This document shows, in pieces, positions 1 through 9,081 of a DNA stretch of 64,000 nucleotides; position 1 is the stretch's first letter, and every line of letters starts with the position of its first letter. The translations under genes were made by a program, and so were the position numbers. A model generated the notes under the pieces. The model was not told the DNA's origin and did not search any database. It saw only the letters and a list, made by a program, of their open reading frames with translations. Source of the DNA: Candidatus Multiplicimicrobium inquinatum (GTDB lineage: Bacteria; Omnitrophota; Omnitrophia; Omnitrophales; Aquincolibacteriaceae); the NCBI GenBank assembly GCA_002344825.1, contig DDUN01000036.1:1-64000 (forward strand), in the 5' to 3' direction.

Positions 1-1
1 G

Positions 2-523
2 GGTTTTTATCAGGCGGATAAATTCGCCGTGATTCAGCCTTTTTCCCATTTGCCCGGCCGAGATATTCCGTTTGCCGTTTTGAGAGAAATATTGGAAGTT
101 TTGTCGGAAGCAAAATACATGGTTTATTTGATGGCGCGGAAGAATGAGCTCCAGCCTCATCAGCCGGCCAATTTTGATTTGCAGAATTATTTTAATGAAA
201 AACTTGTCGCCGATTTGCCGTCCTACCTGAACATCTGCCTTTTGGAGGGGACTTTGCCGGCGATGATTCATGCCGTTGAAGGATGCGACTTTTTCATCGG
301 CGCGGACGCGGCTTTTCTTCCCGCGGCGTGGTTTTATAAAAAGCAGTCTGTTTTTTTAGTACCGGAAACAATGCTCAAAAGTGAACCTGAAAAATCACAA
401 ATCCAAAAAAACGAAGGGCGTTATTGGGGCGCGCACTTTCCGACCACGTGGCTTTTATCTTTCGACTCCTTCAAACTGCCCGAGTTTAAAACCTACATTC
501 AGAAAAACGCTGTTCAGCGCTAA
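2..523 (+). CDS. Glycosyltransferase-like protein, C-terminal part (truncated by window edge)
   Basis: The reading frame is open from base 2, so the start lies outside the window; the first possible internal start is a GTG at 29. About 174 residues are visible. The order of elements, a strand ending in VIQPFSHLPG near the beginning and later a helix followed by GCDFFIGADAAFLPAAW and a short strand, resembles the C-terminal nucleotide-sugar domain of GT-B enzymes such as family 9 heptosyltransferases, where a similar acidic loop lies near the donor. This is a fold-level impression only, and no diagnostic catalytic motif is visible. It ends 13 bp from the convergent acyltransferase gene. Confidence 0.4.
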   Translation, partial: GFYQADKFAVIQPFSHLPGRDIPFAVLREILEVLSEAKYMVYLMARKNELQPHQPANFDLQNYFNEKLVADLPSYLNICLLEGTLPAMIHAVEGCDFFIGADAAFLPAAWFYKKQSVFLVPETMLKSEPEKSQIQKNEGRYWGAHFPTTWLLSFDSFKLPEFKTYIQKNAVQR

Positions 524-536
524 AAAACGTTTCTCT

Positions 537-1604
537 CTAACGATGTGAAGGTTCGGGAGTTCCTGTCGCGGAGACATGGGTTGTCGTTCGGTCTTTTCCC
601 CTCCACCGCCATTTTCTAAAGGTATGTTTTTCTATTTTGAGCCAAAGAACGCTCAGAATGATTGTTGGGATAAGTGTTGCGAGAGTTTGAAGCGCAAACA
701 GCGTGAATTCTTTCCCGGGGAGGAAGCTTTTTATGCTTTTCAAAAAATCGTAAAACTCCGGGTGGCGTACGAAGATGGCGAAAATCGGGTGATGAAAAAG
801 ATACATCGGATAGCAAAGGTCGCCCGCGTAGGTCGATTTTTTGCTTTCATCTTGATTCCATGAAATCAAAACAATGATGGTAATCGTTGAAATGAGTAAA
901 TATCCGATTTGATAAAAGTGCCGGTCAAACTTGGTTAGGCCGTTGTAAAAAATGCCATGCAAAGACAGCAGTGCGATCAATATTCCGAATGACAAAAGAG
1001 CGCGCGGAGCGATAAAAACCCAAGCAGGATGCTGTTTGGAGATGGTTTTCTGATTAATTGTAAAGAGGCACATTCCCAAGAAAAATAAAAAAGCCGCGTT
1101 TAAATGGGATTTTGTTTGAAACGAAAATGGCAATACTAGCAGCTCCGATTTCCCATATAAAGCGAGCAGAAAAACAGAGCCCGCTAAACCGATCCATCGG
1201 AAAGCCGGGTGCAGCATGACGAGCGGAACATAAAGGTAGAACACTATTTCGTAAGACAATGTCCATGCGGGATTGTTGAAGGAGGGCATATTCGGCAAGA
1301 GCAAAAAAGACCCAATGATTTGGTTTAGGCTAAAACCGCTTTTGACATAGTCACTCCAGCCCGTTGCGCATAGATAAAGAACAATGGCGGTTACCAAAAT
1401 GTGAAGAGGGTAGAGGCGGACAATACGGTTCCAATAAAAGGGGAGAGGCTGGTTTTTATAATTGGATTCAAGCGTGAGACTCATGCCGAATCCGCTGATC
1501 AAGAAAAAGGAAGAAATACAAGATTCGGCAAAAGAATTAGGAAGGATAACGGTATGCCGGAAAAGCACGATTGTGGTTAAAAATAAACGAAGATAACCTA
1601 ACAT
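537..1604 (-). CDS. Acyltransferase family 3 (OafA/YrhL-like) membrane protein
   Basis: A 355-residue integral membrane protein with about ten hydrophobic segments. Family 3 acyltransferases transfer acetyl or other acyl groups to sugars of surface polysaccharides, lipids or peptidoglycan at the inner membrane. Visible hallmarks are the early FRHTV histidine in the first membrane segment, the basic stretch FYWNRIVRLYPLHIL (the R-x-x-R-x-x-P signature), and NPAWTLSYEIVFYLYVP, which matches the family's W-S-L-x-x-E-x-x-F-Y pattern. The C-terminal tail is cytosolic, basic and Ser/Thr-rich. The neighbouring glycosyltransferase-like gene is convergent, so they do not share an operon. The acceptor is unknown. 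Confidence 0.85.
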   Translation of the reverse strand: MLGYLRLFLTTIVLFRHTVILPNSFAESCISSFFLISGFGMSLTLESNYKNQPLPFYWNRIVRLYPLHILVTAIVLYLCATGWSDYVKSGFSLNQIIGSFLLLPNMPSFNNPAWTLSYEIVFYLYVPLVMLHPAFRWIGLAGSVFLLALYGKSELLVLPFSFQTKSHLNAAFLFFLGMCLFTINQKTISKQHPAWVFIAPRALLSFGILIALLSLHGIFYNGLTKFDRHFYQIGYLLISTITIIVLISWNQDESKKSTYAGDLCYPMYLFHHPIFAIFVRHPEFYDFLKSIKSFLPGKEFTLFALQTLATLIPTIILSVLWLKIEKHTFRKWRWRGKDRTTTHVSATGTPEPSHR

Positions 1605-1700
1605 AAAAATAAGATCGCTTTATTAAAGTATTTAAAGAGGCAAGTTATGATAACGCAAATTTTTTAAAAAAGAGAATGGAATCTGGGGTGCGCCGTCAGT

Positions 1701-2177
1701 TTAAAGAAAATACCAGCTTGAAAAGGTGGCGGCTTGGCCGATGGGGCGGAAGTCTTCATCGATCAGATTCCACACGGTTGCCCGCTCAATTTTAAATCTG
1801 CGTCCGGTGCTCGAGATTCGAATTCCCGAGTAATTGTCGATAAAACCCTTTTTCTGAACCGTATCCAAAAATTTTTGTCTTTCATCGCGATGCATGGCTT
1901 CCGCGGTATGTCGGCCGGGCGTTTGTGTGAGCTGCTGCCAGGACATTTCCCAAAGCCGGAGGCCTTGCTCGTTGCCGTAATTAAGAATCGGGTCAGCGGC
2001 TGAATTGGAAGTTACGACGACAAAAGGCGCGAAAAAAAGCAAGCTCGCGGCTTGGTTTTTATCCGCACAGGCAGGGAGCAAGTCCTTTCCCGTCCAATGC
2101 GAATAAGAACGTAGAATGATTTGGGTTTGAGTTTGCGCGAAAAGAAGCGGAATGTCCTGAGGCAGTGTCTTTGTCAT
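1701..2177 (-). CDS. MEKHLA domain protein (PAS-like sensor fold)
   Basis: A 158-residue soluble protein that matches the MEKHLA domain almost end to end. It shows a SYSHWTGKDL element near residue 25, then DPILNYGNEQGLRLWEMSW, TAEAMHRDERQKFL and, at the C-terminus, the YSGIRISSTGRRFKIE and IGQAATFSSW elements. MEKHLA domains are PAS-related and are assumed to bind a small ligand; the bacterial stand-alone forms have no settled function. There is no ribosome binding site. On the minus strand a TTGATT-N16-TATTTT promoter-like sequence ends 6 nt before the ATG, predicting a [20 protein letters not shown]. Confidence 0.85.
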   Translation of the reverse strand: MTKTLPQDIPLLFAQTQTQIILRSYSHWTGKDLLPACADKNQAASLLFFAPFVVVTSNSAADPILNYGNEQGLRLWEMSWQQLTQTPGRHTAEAMHRDERQKFLDTVQKKGFIDNYSGIRISSTGRRFKIERATVWNLIDEDFRPIGQAATFSSWYFL

Positions 2178-2225
2178 CGTGGTAAAATAGCACGATTTTT
2201 AGATTAATCAATGCGGAGCGAGAGT

Positions 2226-2663
2226 ATGAAAAAAACGCATCTTTGGATTATTTTGTTTTGGGCTGCGGTGATTGGTATTAAAGTTTGGGCGGGCTTCCAT
2301 GGCCAAACCACTTTGGCTGATTCGATCAGCGAAATCACGGGGTTTGCATGCCTTTTGACCGGCACGCTGTTTCTTGCTTTTTTTACCGAGTTGAGCAAGC
2401 GCCGCTTTTTAAAAGTAAGCGCGGCGCGTGTTGTCGGCGAAATGGCGGATCATAATTATTTCGCGCTGTTGCTTCAGGGGATCTTGCTTTTGGTTTTGGG
2501 TGTTTTGGCCATTTTTTTAAAATGGTGGATTACGGTTATTATTGGCACTCCTTTATTCTTAGGAATTATCGCGCTTTTTTTTAAAGGCTGGCCGAGCTTT
2601 CGTCTCGACCGTATGTATGGTAATCGGACGGTCGTTGAGACCCGTGCTGAAATCATCGAATGA
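2226..2663 (+). CDS. Small integral membrane protein of unknown function
   Basis: I do not recognise this protein (145 residues). It has a hydrophobic N-terminal segment, a second segment around residues 35-55, and two more between about 80 and 125, followed by a cytosolic tail rich in Arg and Glu, so probably four membrane spans. I chose the ATG at 2226 over the in-frame ATG at 2211 because GGAG at 2215-2218 sits 7 nt upstream of it. Its last codons overlap rluE by the 4-nt ATGA arrangement, so the two are translationally coupled and share an operon with the DUF1223 gene. Confidence 0.7.
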   Translation: MKKTHLWIILFWAAVIGIKVWAGFHGQTTLADSISEITGFACLLTGTLFLAFFTELSKRRFLKVSAARVVGEMADHNYFALLLQGILLLVLGVLAIFLKWWITVIIGTPLFLGIIALFFKGWPSFRLDRMYGNRTVVETRAEIIE

Positions 2664-3211
2664 TTATTGTTTTTAATAAACCTTACGGTGTATTGTCGCA
2701 GTTTACGCCGGATCAGCCGGGGCAGAAGGTGCTGGCTGAATTTGCGTTTCCCCAAAACGTGTATCCGGTGGGACGGCTTGATTTAGACAGTGAAGGGCTG
2801 TTGATTTTGAGCGATGAAAAGGTGTGGAATGACAAATTACTTAACCCCGAGCACGCGCATGAAAGAACTTATCATGTGCAAGTTGAGGGAAAAGTAACGC
2901 GGGATGCCGCGATCCGGCTTGAAAAAGGAGTGGTGATTCAAGGCTATAAAACAAAACCATGCAAAGCGCTTCGGCTTGATTCCGCGCCGGAGTATCCGCC
3001 GCGCATTCCGCCGATCCGGGAAAGAAAAAATATTCCGACAAGCTGGATGGAGCTTAAATTAATTGAAGGAAAAAACAGGCAAGTGCGTCGAATGACTGCG
3101 GCGGTTGGATTTCCGACATTGCGTTTGATTCGTGCGGCGATCGGAAAGATCCGTCTGGAGGGCTTAGCGGAGGGACAGTGGCGGGAAATTAAGGCGGAAG
3201 AATTATGCTAA
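2660..3211 (+). CDS. rluE: 23S rRNA pseudouridine synthase, RluE-like
   Basis: A 183-residue member of the RsuA/RluB/E/F family of rRNA pseudouridine synthases, which isomerise a uridine of ribosomal RNA. The catalytic motif GRLDLDSEGLLIL, with the nucleophilic Asp, lies near residue 35. The N-terminus IVFNKPYGVLSQFTPD is typical of the RluE subgroup, and the C-terminal EGKNRQVRRM motif is also present. There is no N-terminal S4 domain, which again fits RluE rather than RluB or RsuA. E. coli RluE modifies U2457 of 23S rRNA; the same target is inferred here. It overlaps both neighbours by 4 and 7 nt. Confidence 0.9.
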   Translation: MIIVFNKPYGVLSQFTPDQPGQKVLAEFAFPQNVYPVGRLDLDSEGLLILSDEKVWNDKLLNPEHAHERTYHVQVEGKVTRDAAIRLEKGVVIQGYKTKPCKALRLDSAPEYPPRIPPIRERKNIPTSWMELKLIEGKNRQVRRMTAAVGFPTLRLIRAAIGKIRLEGLAEGQWREIKAEELC

Positions 3212-3939
3212 AAAAAATATTCTTAACAGCGGGGATTTTGTTTGCTTTGCAGGCGTCTGCAGCGGCGGTGACTTTCGAAAGCACCGAGCGGCAGGTAACC
3301 GTGGCGGAGCTTTACACTTCTCAGGGCTGCGGTAATTGCCCGCCCGCGGAAGATTGGATTCGTAGTTTTCGCTCACAGTCTTCCTTGTGGAAAAGTTTTG
3401 TGCCCTTGGTTTTTCACGTGGATTATAAAAACAAACAGGGCTGGAAAGATCCTTTCAGCTCAGGGGAGTTCACGAGCCGTCAGCGCCAATATACGCAGTT
3501 ATGGAGAATGAATATGCTTTTGACTCCGTGCGTTGTGATTCAAGGACGGCTTTGGGCTAATTGGGGCCGGATCAAAACACTGCCGACTTTCAATCAATCA
3601 GTCGGCGTTTTGCGGGTGGACCAACAGGGGCCGGGGAGGTACCGTGTTCTTTTTGATCCCAAAGATAAAAAAGAAAAAAAATATGATGCCCATATCGCTC
3701 TTTTGGGGTTTAATATCGAATCGACTCCGGCAAAAGGTGAAAATGCGGGCAAGCCCCTCAAACATGACTTTGTTGTACTGCAGTATGATAAGGTTCCCAT
3801 GGATGGTTTTTTACAACCGACTGCCGCGATGAATTTAAATACGCGGGATTCTCGCGCCCCGCGTTTGGGATTGGCCGCTTGGGTTACGATGAGTGACAGC
3901 CCGGTTCCCGTTCAGGCTACCGGCGGGTATTTAGATTAA
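3205..3939 (+). CDS. DUF1223 family secreted thioredoxin-fold protein
   Basis: A 244-residue exported protein with a clear signal peptide (about residues 1-20, ending ASAAA). The mature N-terminus VAELYTSQGCGNCPPAED carries a CxxC pair (C42, C45) in the position expected for a thioredoxin-like redox site and is the signature of the DUF1223 family. Members are periplasmic and of unproven function; a disulfide or metal-related role is only inferred. The start overlaps the end of rluE by 7 nt, so it is probably translated by coupling. It is the last gene of the 2226-3939 operon. Confidence 0.85.
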   Translation: MLKKIFLTAGILFALQASAAAVTFESTERQVTVAELYTSQGCGNCPPAEDWIRSFRSQSSLWKSFVPLVFHVDYKNKQGWKDPFSSGEFTSRQRQYTQLWRMNMLLTPCVVIQGRLWANWGRIKTLPTFNQSVGVLRVDQQGPGRYRVLFDPKDKKEKKYDAHIALLGFNIESTPAKGENAGKPLKHDFVVLQYDKVPMDGFLQPTAAMNLNTRDSRAPRLGLAAWVTMSDSPVPVQATGGYLD

Positions 3940-4042
3940 AACATCAGTGGAAGCCTTTTCAAGCCGTTAAAACACCTATGAATTTTAATCGGATTTTTAC
4001 GGCACAGTTCTTTCCGCTGATTTATAAGACAAAAGCAAATTA

Positions 4043-6358
4043 ATGAATCATTTAACATTTCTTCAGGATATGGCGGTGGTGATGGCGGTGAGCGCGGTCA
4101 TTATGATCGTGTTTCAGCGTTTCCATTTGCCCGTCGTGCTTGGTTACATTATTGCCGGAGTTGTCATCGGTCCCAACACTCCGCCATGGCCGCTGATCAG
4201 CAACGTTGACAGCATTCATACTCTTTCCGAGTTAGGAATTATTTTTCTGCTTTTTTCCATCGGGCTGGAATTCAGTTTTAAAAAACTGATGAAAGTCGGC
4301 GCCATCGCGCTTCTTGCCGCGATTATGGAAATTTGTTTCATGATTTGGGTCGGCATGACTATCGGGAATTTTTTGGGATGGGGGATGATCGACAGTCTTT
4401 TCTTGGGAGCGATTCTTGCCATTTCGAGCTCGACGATCATCGGAAAAATGCTCATTGAGATGAAGAAAATGAAGGAGAAATTCGCGCAAATTATTTTCGG
4501 TATCGCGATTATCGATGATGTGCTCGCGATTTTAATCATCGCGGGTCTTTCAGGGTTGGCGGCTACCGGCTCATTCGCTTTTGAAGATGTTCGTTTCGCT
4601 TTGCTCAAAGTCAGCATGTTTATCGCCGGAGTTTTATTTTTTGGATTTTTGATTGTTCCGCGTCTTTTGCGTTCGATCGCAAAGTCAGATTCACAGCTGA
4701 TGGTGATTACCGTGCTCGGTCTTTGCTTCGGTGTTTCATTGGTCGCGATGAAGCTTGGTTTCTCAGTCGGGCTCGGCGCTTTTTTGGTCGGCGCGATTAT
4801 TGCCGAAACAAAGTACGGCCAAGCGATTACGCACAAGTTTGAACCGATTCGCGATATGTTTACCGCGATCTTCTTCGTTTCGATCGGAATGCTGTTTGAC
4901 CCGCGTCTTTTACCTGATATTTGGCTGCCGGTTTTAGTGATTGTCGTTATTACCATGTTCAGCCGTATTTTAACTTGTTCGCTTGCGACTTTTTTGGGCG
5001 GATATCACTCCGATACGGCGCTGAAGGTTGGTTTGGGTTTGGCGCAAATCGGAGAGTTTTCTTTTATTATCGCGAAGCTGGGTCAGTCTACCGGCGTCAC
5101 ACGGCCGGAGCTTTATTCCATCGCCGTTTCAGTTTCGGCGTTAACAACCTTGGTTAGCCCGCTCTTAATTAAGCATACGGATACGATCGTGGCGGCGCTC
5201 AAGAAAGTTTCACCTAAACCGCTTGTCGCGTTCGGCAATTTATATTCGGGTATGATTTCCAATATCGGCGGATTCAGCGGCAGTTTTTTTTCAAAGACAA
5301 CCATTGCTTCGGGGTTCAAATCTTTTTTAATCCGTTTCACGATATCCGTCGCGGCCGGGGCTTTTATTTTTGGCGTGATGCAGTTTGTTTTGGGCCGATT
5401 TCCGGACTTAGCGCCCGTTTATTATTGGGCATTAATGGGCGTTGCCTTATTTCCGGTTTTGATCGCGTTAGCCTATGCTTTTGATGAATTTATTTGGAAT
5501 GAAATCGTTCTTAATTTAATTAAATCAAGGGAAAAGCTGGATGAGTCCCAGGATGCGAACCAAATTCTGCACAATGTTCTGCGTTTTTTAATGGTGCTGG
5601 TCGCGGGAGTTTTCTTTTTGGCCCTGGGGTCTCTTTTTACGCCGTCTTTGCCTTTAACGGCGGCGTTTATGGGATTGTTTTTTATTTCGGGTGTTTTTCT
5701 ATGGGGCTCCATCCGAAAAGCGCATGCTCGCGTTGAAAAACTCGCGTTAAGCATTTTTGAAAGCAAGCCGGAAGACATTTCGTCCGTGAAGGTGAAAGGT
5801 GAACAGCAGGAATTAATTCGTCTTATTCATCAAGAATATCCATGGGATGCGGTAACGGAAGATTTTCTTTTGCCTTATCAGGAGACCGCGGCCAATCAAA
5901 CTTTGCGCGATTTACGTTTACGCGCGGAAACCGGAGCGACGATCGTGGCGATTTACCGTGATGAAGAGTCCATTCCCAATCCTCCCGCCGAGACACAGCT
6001 TCAGCCCGGGGATGTTTTGCTTTTGATGGGCGATCAAGAACAAGTAAAAGCCGCCATTCAGTTTTTGAATAAAAAAATCAAAGAGCCTTTACAGGCTGTG
6101 CCAAAGCGCGAAGGCGTGCCAAAAACACAAGCGTTTACAATTGTTTCCACCTATTGGGTTGTGGGGAAAACCTTGGGGGAAATTCGTTTGCGCCGCAAAA
6201 CCGGCACCACGGTTTTTGGTATGCAAAAACCGGAGCTTTCAATCAATAGTCCCGGCCCGGATACTTTAATTGAAACAGGCGATGTCTTAATTCTTTTTGG
6301 TTGGCCCGACCAGCTTAAGGCGGCTTTTGACTATCTTTCTCAGCCCCAAAGAGACTGA
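4043..6358 (+). CDS. CPA2 cation:proton antiporter with two RCK_C (TrkA-C) domains
   Basis: A 771-residue transporter. Residues about 1-390 form a typical CPA2 (KefB/RosB-type) Na+/H+ or K+/H+ exchange domain with some 12-13 membrane spans and motifs such as GYIIAGVVIGP and LGAFLVGAIIAE. Residues about 415-565 add four further membrane segments. The cytosolic tail has two RCK_C repeats (about 610-680 and 690-765), each with a PGDVLLLMG-like or TGDVLILFG strand and a preceding R-x-x-TG-x-T element. The NAD-binding RCK_N domain of KefB/KefC is absent. No good ribosome binding site is visible. RCK_C domains in other bacteria can bind c-di-AMP; that is inference here. Confidence 0.88.
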   Translation: MNHLTFLQDMAVVMAVSAVIMIVFQRFHLPVVLGYIIAGVVIGPNTPPWPLISNVDSIHTLSELGIIFLLFSIGLEFSFKKLMKVGAIALLAAIMEICFMIWVGMTIGNFLGWGMIDSLFLGAILAISSSTIIGKMLIEMKKMKEKFAQIIFGIAIIDDVLAILIIAGLSGLAATGSFAFEDVRFALLKVSMFIAGVLFFGFLIVPRLLRSIAKSDSQLMVITVLGLCFGVSLVAMKLGFSVGLGAFLVGAIIAETKYGQAITHKFEPIRDMFTAIFFVSIGMLFDPRLLPDIWLPVLVIVVITMFSRILTCSLATFLGGYHSDTALKVGLGLAQIGEFSFIIAKLGQSTGVTRPELYSIAVSVSALTTLVSPLLIKHTDTIVAALKKVSPKPLVAFGNLYSGMISNIGGFSGSFFSKTTIASGFKSFLIRFTISVAAGAFIFGVMQFVLGRFPDLAPVYYWALMGVALFPVLIALAYAFDEFIWNEIVLNLIKSREKLDESQDANQILHNVLRFLMVLVAGVFFLALGSLFTPSLPLTAAFMGLFFISGVFLWGSIRKAHARVEKLALSIFESKPEDISSVKVKGEQQELIRLIHQEYPWDAVTEDFLLPYQETAANQTLRDLRLRAETGATIVAIYRDEESIPNPPAETQLQPGDVLLLMGDQEQVKAAIQFLNKKIKEPLQAVPKREGVPKTQAFTIVSTYWVVGKTLGEIRLRRKTGTTVFGMQKPELSINSPGPDTLIETGDVLILFGWPDQLKAAFDYLSQPQRD

Positions 6359-6364
6359 TTGCGC

Positions 6365-8290
6365 ATGGCGACTTCCATAGGTCGTTTTCTTTCCATTTTA
6401 TTTTTTACAATCTGGCTGTCTGTTCCGGTATCGGCGGAACCGGTCTATGACGCGCATGCGCGCGTTGAGTTGATTGCGGATACCGCCGAAATAACTCCCG
6501 GGTCTGAGTTTCAGGCCGGCGTGCTTTTCCGCATGGATCCCGAATGGCATGTTTATTGGAAAAATCCGGGTGATTCCGGACTTGCGCCCGTTTTTAAATG
6601 GGAATTACCCGAGGGGATTTCTGCAGGGGAAATTCGTTGGCCGATTCCCCAAAAAATTGATTTGCCGCCGCTTACCAGCTATGGATATGAAAAAGAAGTT
6701 TTGCTGGCAGTACCTTTCAAAGCATCACCCGAGTTGAATACTCAGCTTCCCGCTGTTCTTCGGGTTAAAGTCGAATGGCTCGCCTGCAAGGTAGAGTGTA
6801 TTCCCGGGAAAGCGGAATTAGAAATTAAAACACCTTTTCAGGCAAACAACGAAATTTTCAGGAAAACCGAAAGTACTTATCCCGCAAAAAAATTGCCCTG
6901 GAAAGTAGAAGCGCGGCGAACGGAAAAGAATATTCAGCTCAGCTTTTTTTCGGGCGAAGCAAAAATGTCCCTGGGCGACGTTTATTTTTTTCCTGAAAAC
7001 GAGGCTCTTGTCAGTCACGCAGAGCCGCAAACATTGACTCGAAAAAACCAAGGCTATGAATTGCAAATTCCTTTATCGGTAAACCATCCGGAAGACCTTG
7101 AGTCTTTGCGCGGTGTTTTGGTTTCACGCGAAGGTTTAAGCGCAGTAAGAGGATGGGAAGTGAATGTGCCTTTTTCCTCCGCGGCACCCGCGGTTGTCCG
7201 GCCGCCGCTGCATTTAGCAGGGGCTGTTTTTTTCGCTTTCCTAGGCGGGCTTATTTTAAATTTAATGCCCTGTGTTTTACCGGTTTTATCGCTCAAAATT
7301 TTGAGTTTTGTGAGCGAGGCAAACCAAAGCCGCCCTTCTGTTTTGAAGCAGGGTCTTATTTTTACCGCGGGAGTTTTGTTTTCATTTTGGGTTTTAGCCG
7401 GGGCACTTATTTTGCTGAAAGCGGGCGGGCAGCAAATCGGCTGGGGGTTCCAACTGCAGTCACCATGGTTTGTCGCGGTCTTGGCGGTTATCTTTTTGAT
7501 TTTGGCTTTTAATCTCTTCGGCTTTTTTGAAATTGGCTTATCGCTTACGGGCGCGGGGCAAAATTTAAGCGCGAAGAAAGGCTGGGCTGGAACCTTCGCG
7601 AGCGGTGTTTTAGCGGTGGTGGTGGCGACGCCCTGCACGGCGCCTTTTATGGGAACAGCTTTGGGTTATGCGCTGACTCAGCCCGCGTGGACGGCTTGGA
7701 TTATTTTTACCGCACTTGGGTTCGGACTGGCTTTTCCTTATTTCATTCTTTGCGCGAACCCCGCGTGGTTGCGTTTTATTCCCAAGCCGGGGCCATGGAT
7801 GATCACGCTTAAGAGAGTTTTAGGGACTTTACTTTTGCTGACTGTTTTTTGGTTGGGATGGATTTTTTCGGTGCAAATGGGAGCTTTTCAGATTGTTTCT
7901 CGGAACCAGGAAGCTTCGGCTCATAAGTTAAGCTGGGAGCCTTACTCCGAAGCCCGTTTGACCGAATTGCTCGCTGCCGGCCGTCCTATTTTTGTCGATT
8001 TTACCGCCGCTTGGTGTTTAACTTGCCAGGTCAATGAGCGTTTGGTGCTCGACCGCAAAGAAACGGCAGAGCTCTTTAAGGAGGGGAATATTGCCGCTTT
8101 GAAAGCGGATTGGACAAACCGTGATGAGGAAGTTACGCGCGCCTTGGCTTCACATGGACGCAACAGTATCCCTTTTTATTTATTTTATTCCGGCAAGGGA
8201 GCTGCGCCGGTTGTTTTGCCTGAGATCTTAACGCCTAAAATCGTCCGCGAAGCTTTATCTGTTCTTGATTTGCAAAAAGAGGCAAATTGA
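6365..8290 (+). CDS. dsbD: Protein-disulfide reductase DsbD (ScsB-type)
   Basis: An inner-membrane electron shuttle that carries thiol reducing power from cytosolic thioredoxin to the periplasm. Order of parts: signal peptide (1-25), a periplasmic DsbD-like beta domain (about 30-270), the eight-span DsbD core with the two redox cysteines in LNLMPCVLPVLSLK and VVATPCTAPFMGTA, and a C-terminal thioredoxin domain with FTAAWCLTCQ (CxxC). About 641 residues, somewhat longer than E. coli DsbD because of the ScsB-type N-terminal domain. The ATG at 6365 is preferred; a TTG at 6359 touches the previous stop codon and is possible. The periplasmic protein downstream may be one of its clients. Confidence 0.92.
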   Translation: MATSIGRFLSILFFTIWLSVPVSAEPVYDAHARVELIADTAEITPGSEFQAGVLFRMDPEWHVYWKNPGDSGLAPVFKWELPEGISAGEIRWPIPQKIDLPPLTSYGYEKEVLLAVPFKASPELNTQLPAVLRVKVEWLACKVECIPGKAELEIKTPFQANNEIFRKTESTYPAKKLPWKVEARRTEKNIQLSFFSGEAKMSLGDVYFFPENEALVSHAEPQTLTRKNQGYELQIPLSVNHPEDLESLRGVLVSREGLSAVRGWEVNVPFSSAAPAVVRPPLHLAGAVFFAFLGGLILNLMPCVLPVLSLKILSFVSEANQSRPSVLKQGLIFTAGVLFSFWVLAGALILLKAGGQQIGWGFQLQSPWFVAVLAVIFLILAFNLFGFFEIGLSLTGAGQNLSAKKGWAGTFASGVLAVVVATPCTAPFMGTALGYALTQPAWTAWIIFTALGFGLAFPYFILCANPAWLRFIPKPGPWMITLKRVLGTLLLLTVFWLGWIFSVQMGAFQIVSRNQEASAHKLSWEPYSEARLTELLAAGRPIFVDFTAAWCLTCQVNERLVLDRKETAELFKEGNIAALKADWTNRDEEVTRALASHGRNSIPFYLFYSGKGAAPVVLPEILTPKIVREALSVLDLQKEAN

Positions 8291-8337
8291 ATAAGATAGC
8301 GTCTGCCTCGTCTCAATATTAACCAAGGAGACTGAAC

Positions 8338-8952
8338 ATGAATCGGAAACCCGCACTTTTACCCATTTTGATTTTATCTTTGATTTTTTCCGCGCCTGCT
8401 TTCTCTGCGGTTGAAAACAATCAGCCCGCGCCTGATTTTTCTTTAACGGATCTGGATGGAAACATCCGTTCGCTTTCCGAATTCAACGGTAAGTTTGTTG
8501 TGTTGGAATGGGTGAACCATGATTGTCCTTTCGTAAAAAAGCACTATGACCAGGGACATATGCAGGCATTGCAGGCGGAGTACGCGCAGAAAGGCGTTGT
8601 CTGGCTTTCAATCAATTCATCCGCGGAAGGGAAGCAAGGGAATTATTCACCTGAAGAATGGAAGGGTTTGCAGGCTGAAAAGAAATCCGCGGCTACGGCA
8701 ACTTTGCTTGATCCCGAAGGAAAAGTTGGAAAACTTTACGGCGCTCAAACCACGCCGCACATGTATGTTGTAAATCCCGACGGTGATTTGATATATCAGG
8801 GTGCCATTGACAGCATTAAGAGCACCAACACTTCGGATATTGAGCTTTCGGAAAACTATGTTCGCTCGGCATTGGACTCGGCTCTTTCGGGCGGAACGGT
8901 ACAAACTCCGTTTTCGAAAGCATATGGATGCTCGGTGAAATATAAAAGCTGA
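8338..8952 (+). CDS. Exported thioredoxin-fold (AhpC/TSA-like) protein
   Basis: A 204-residue protein with a signal peptide (cleavage near residue 23, SAPAFSA). The mature part is a thioredoxin/peroxiredoxin-like domain: APDFSLTDLDGNIRSLSEF, a central strand, then NHDCPFVKKHY with a single active-site cysteine (C63), and the cis-proline region TTPHMYVVNPDG. It has no CxxC, so it is more like a peroxiredoxin or resolving-type thiol protein than a thioredoxin. A second Cys lies four residues before a short basic C-terminus (C199). It follows dsbD by 47 bp with a strong AAGGAG site (8324-8334 region) and is closed by a terminator, so it probably depends on DsbD for reduction. Confidence 0.85.
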   Translation: MNRKPALLPILILSLIFSAPAFSAVENNQPAPDFSLTDLDGNIRSLSEFNGKFVVLEWVNHDCPFVKKHYDQGHMQALQAEYAQKGVVWLSINSSAEGKQGNYSPEEWKGLQAEKKSAATATLLDPEGKVGKLYGAQTTPHMYVVNPDGDLIYQGAIDSIKSTNTSDIELSENYVRSALDSALSGGTVQTPFSKAYGCSVKYKS

Positions 8953-8967
8953 TTTTTTTCTTTCAAA

Positions 8968-9006
8968 AGCCGCGCCTGAAGTCATAGGCACGGCTTTTTT
9001 TGTTTT
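8968..9006 (+). terminator. Rho-independent terminator after the dsbD operon
   Basis: AGCCGCGCC pairs with GGCACGGCT (9-bp stem with one mismatch, loop of about 8 nt) followed by a run of seven T and further T-rich sequence. It lies 15 bp after the stop of the thioredoxin-fold gene and ends the antiporter-dsbD transcript. Confidence 0.85.
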
Positions 9007-9039
9007 TAAGGAGCCTTAGCACAGCGCTGAGGATTATTT

Positions 9040-9063
9040 TGAAATAACGAACTCGTTATTTCA
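9040..9063. promoter_or_regulatory. Perfect 24-bp palindrome upstream of eno (candidate operator)
   Basis: TGAAATAACGA and its exact reverse complement are separated by 2 bp. The site lies just upstream of, and partly over, the expected -35 position of the TATAAT box at 9082-9087. Its size and symmetry are those of a dimeric regulator site rather than of a terminator, because no T run follows it. The regulator is unknown. Confidence 0.6.
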
Positions 9064-9081
9064 TTTTTATTGGATGGCTAG

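Noticed and set aside
4216..4956. 246-residue minus-strand frame inside the antiporter gene
   Set aside because: Antisense to a clear membrane transporter; composition is just the complement of the hydrophobic coding sequence.
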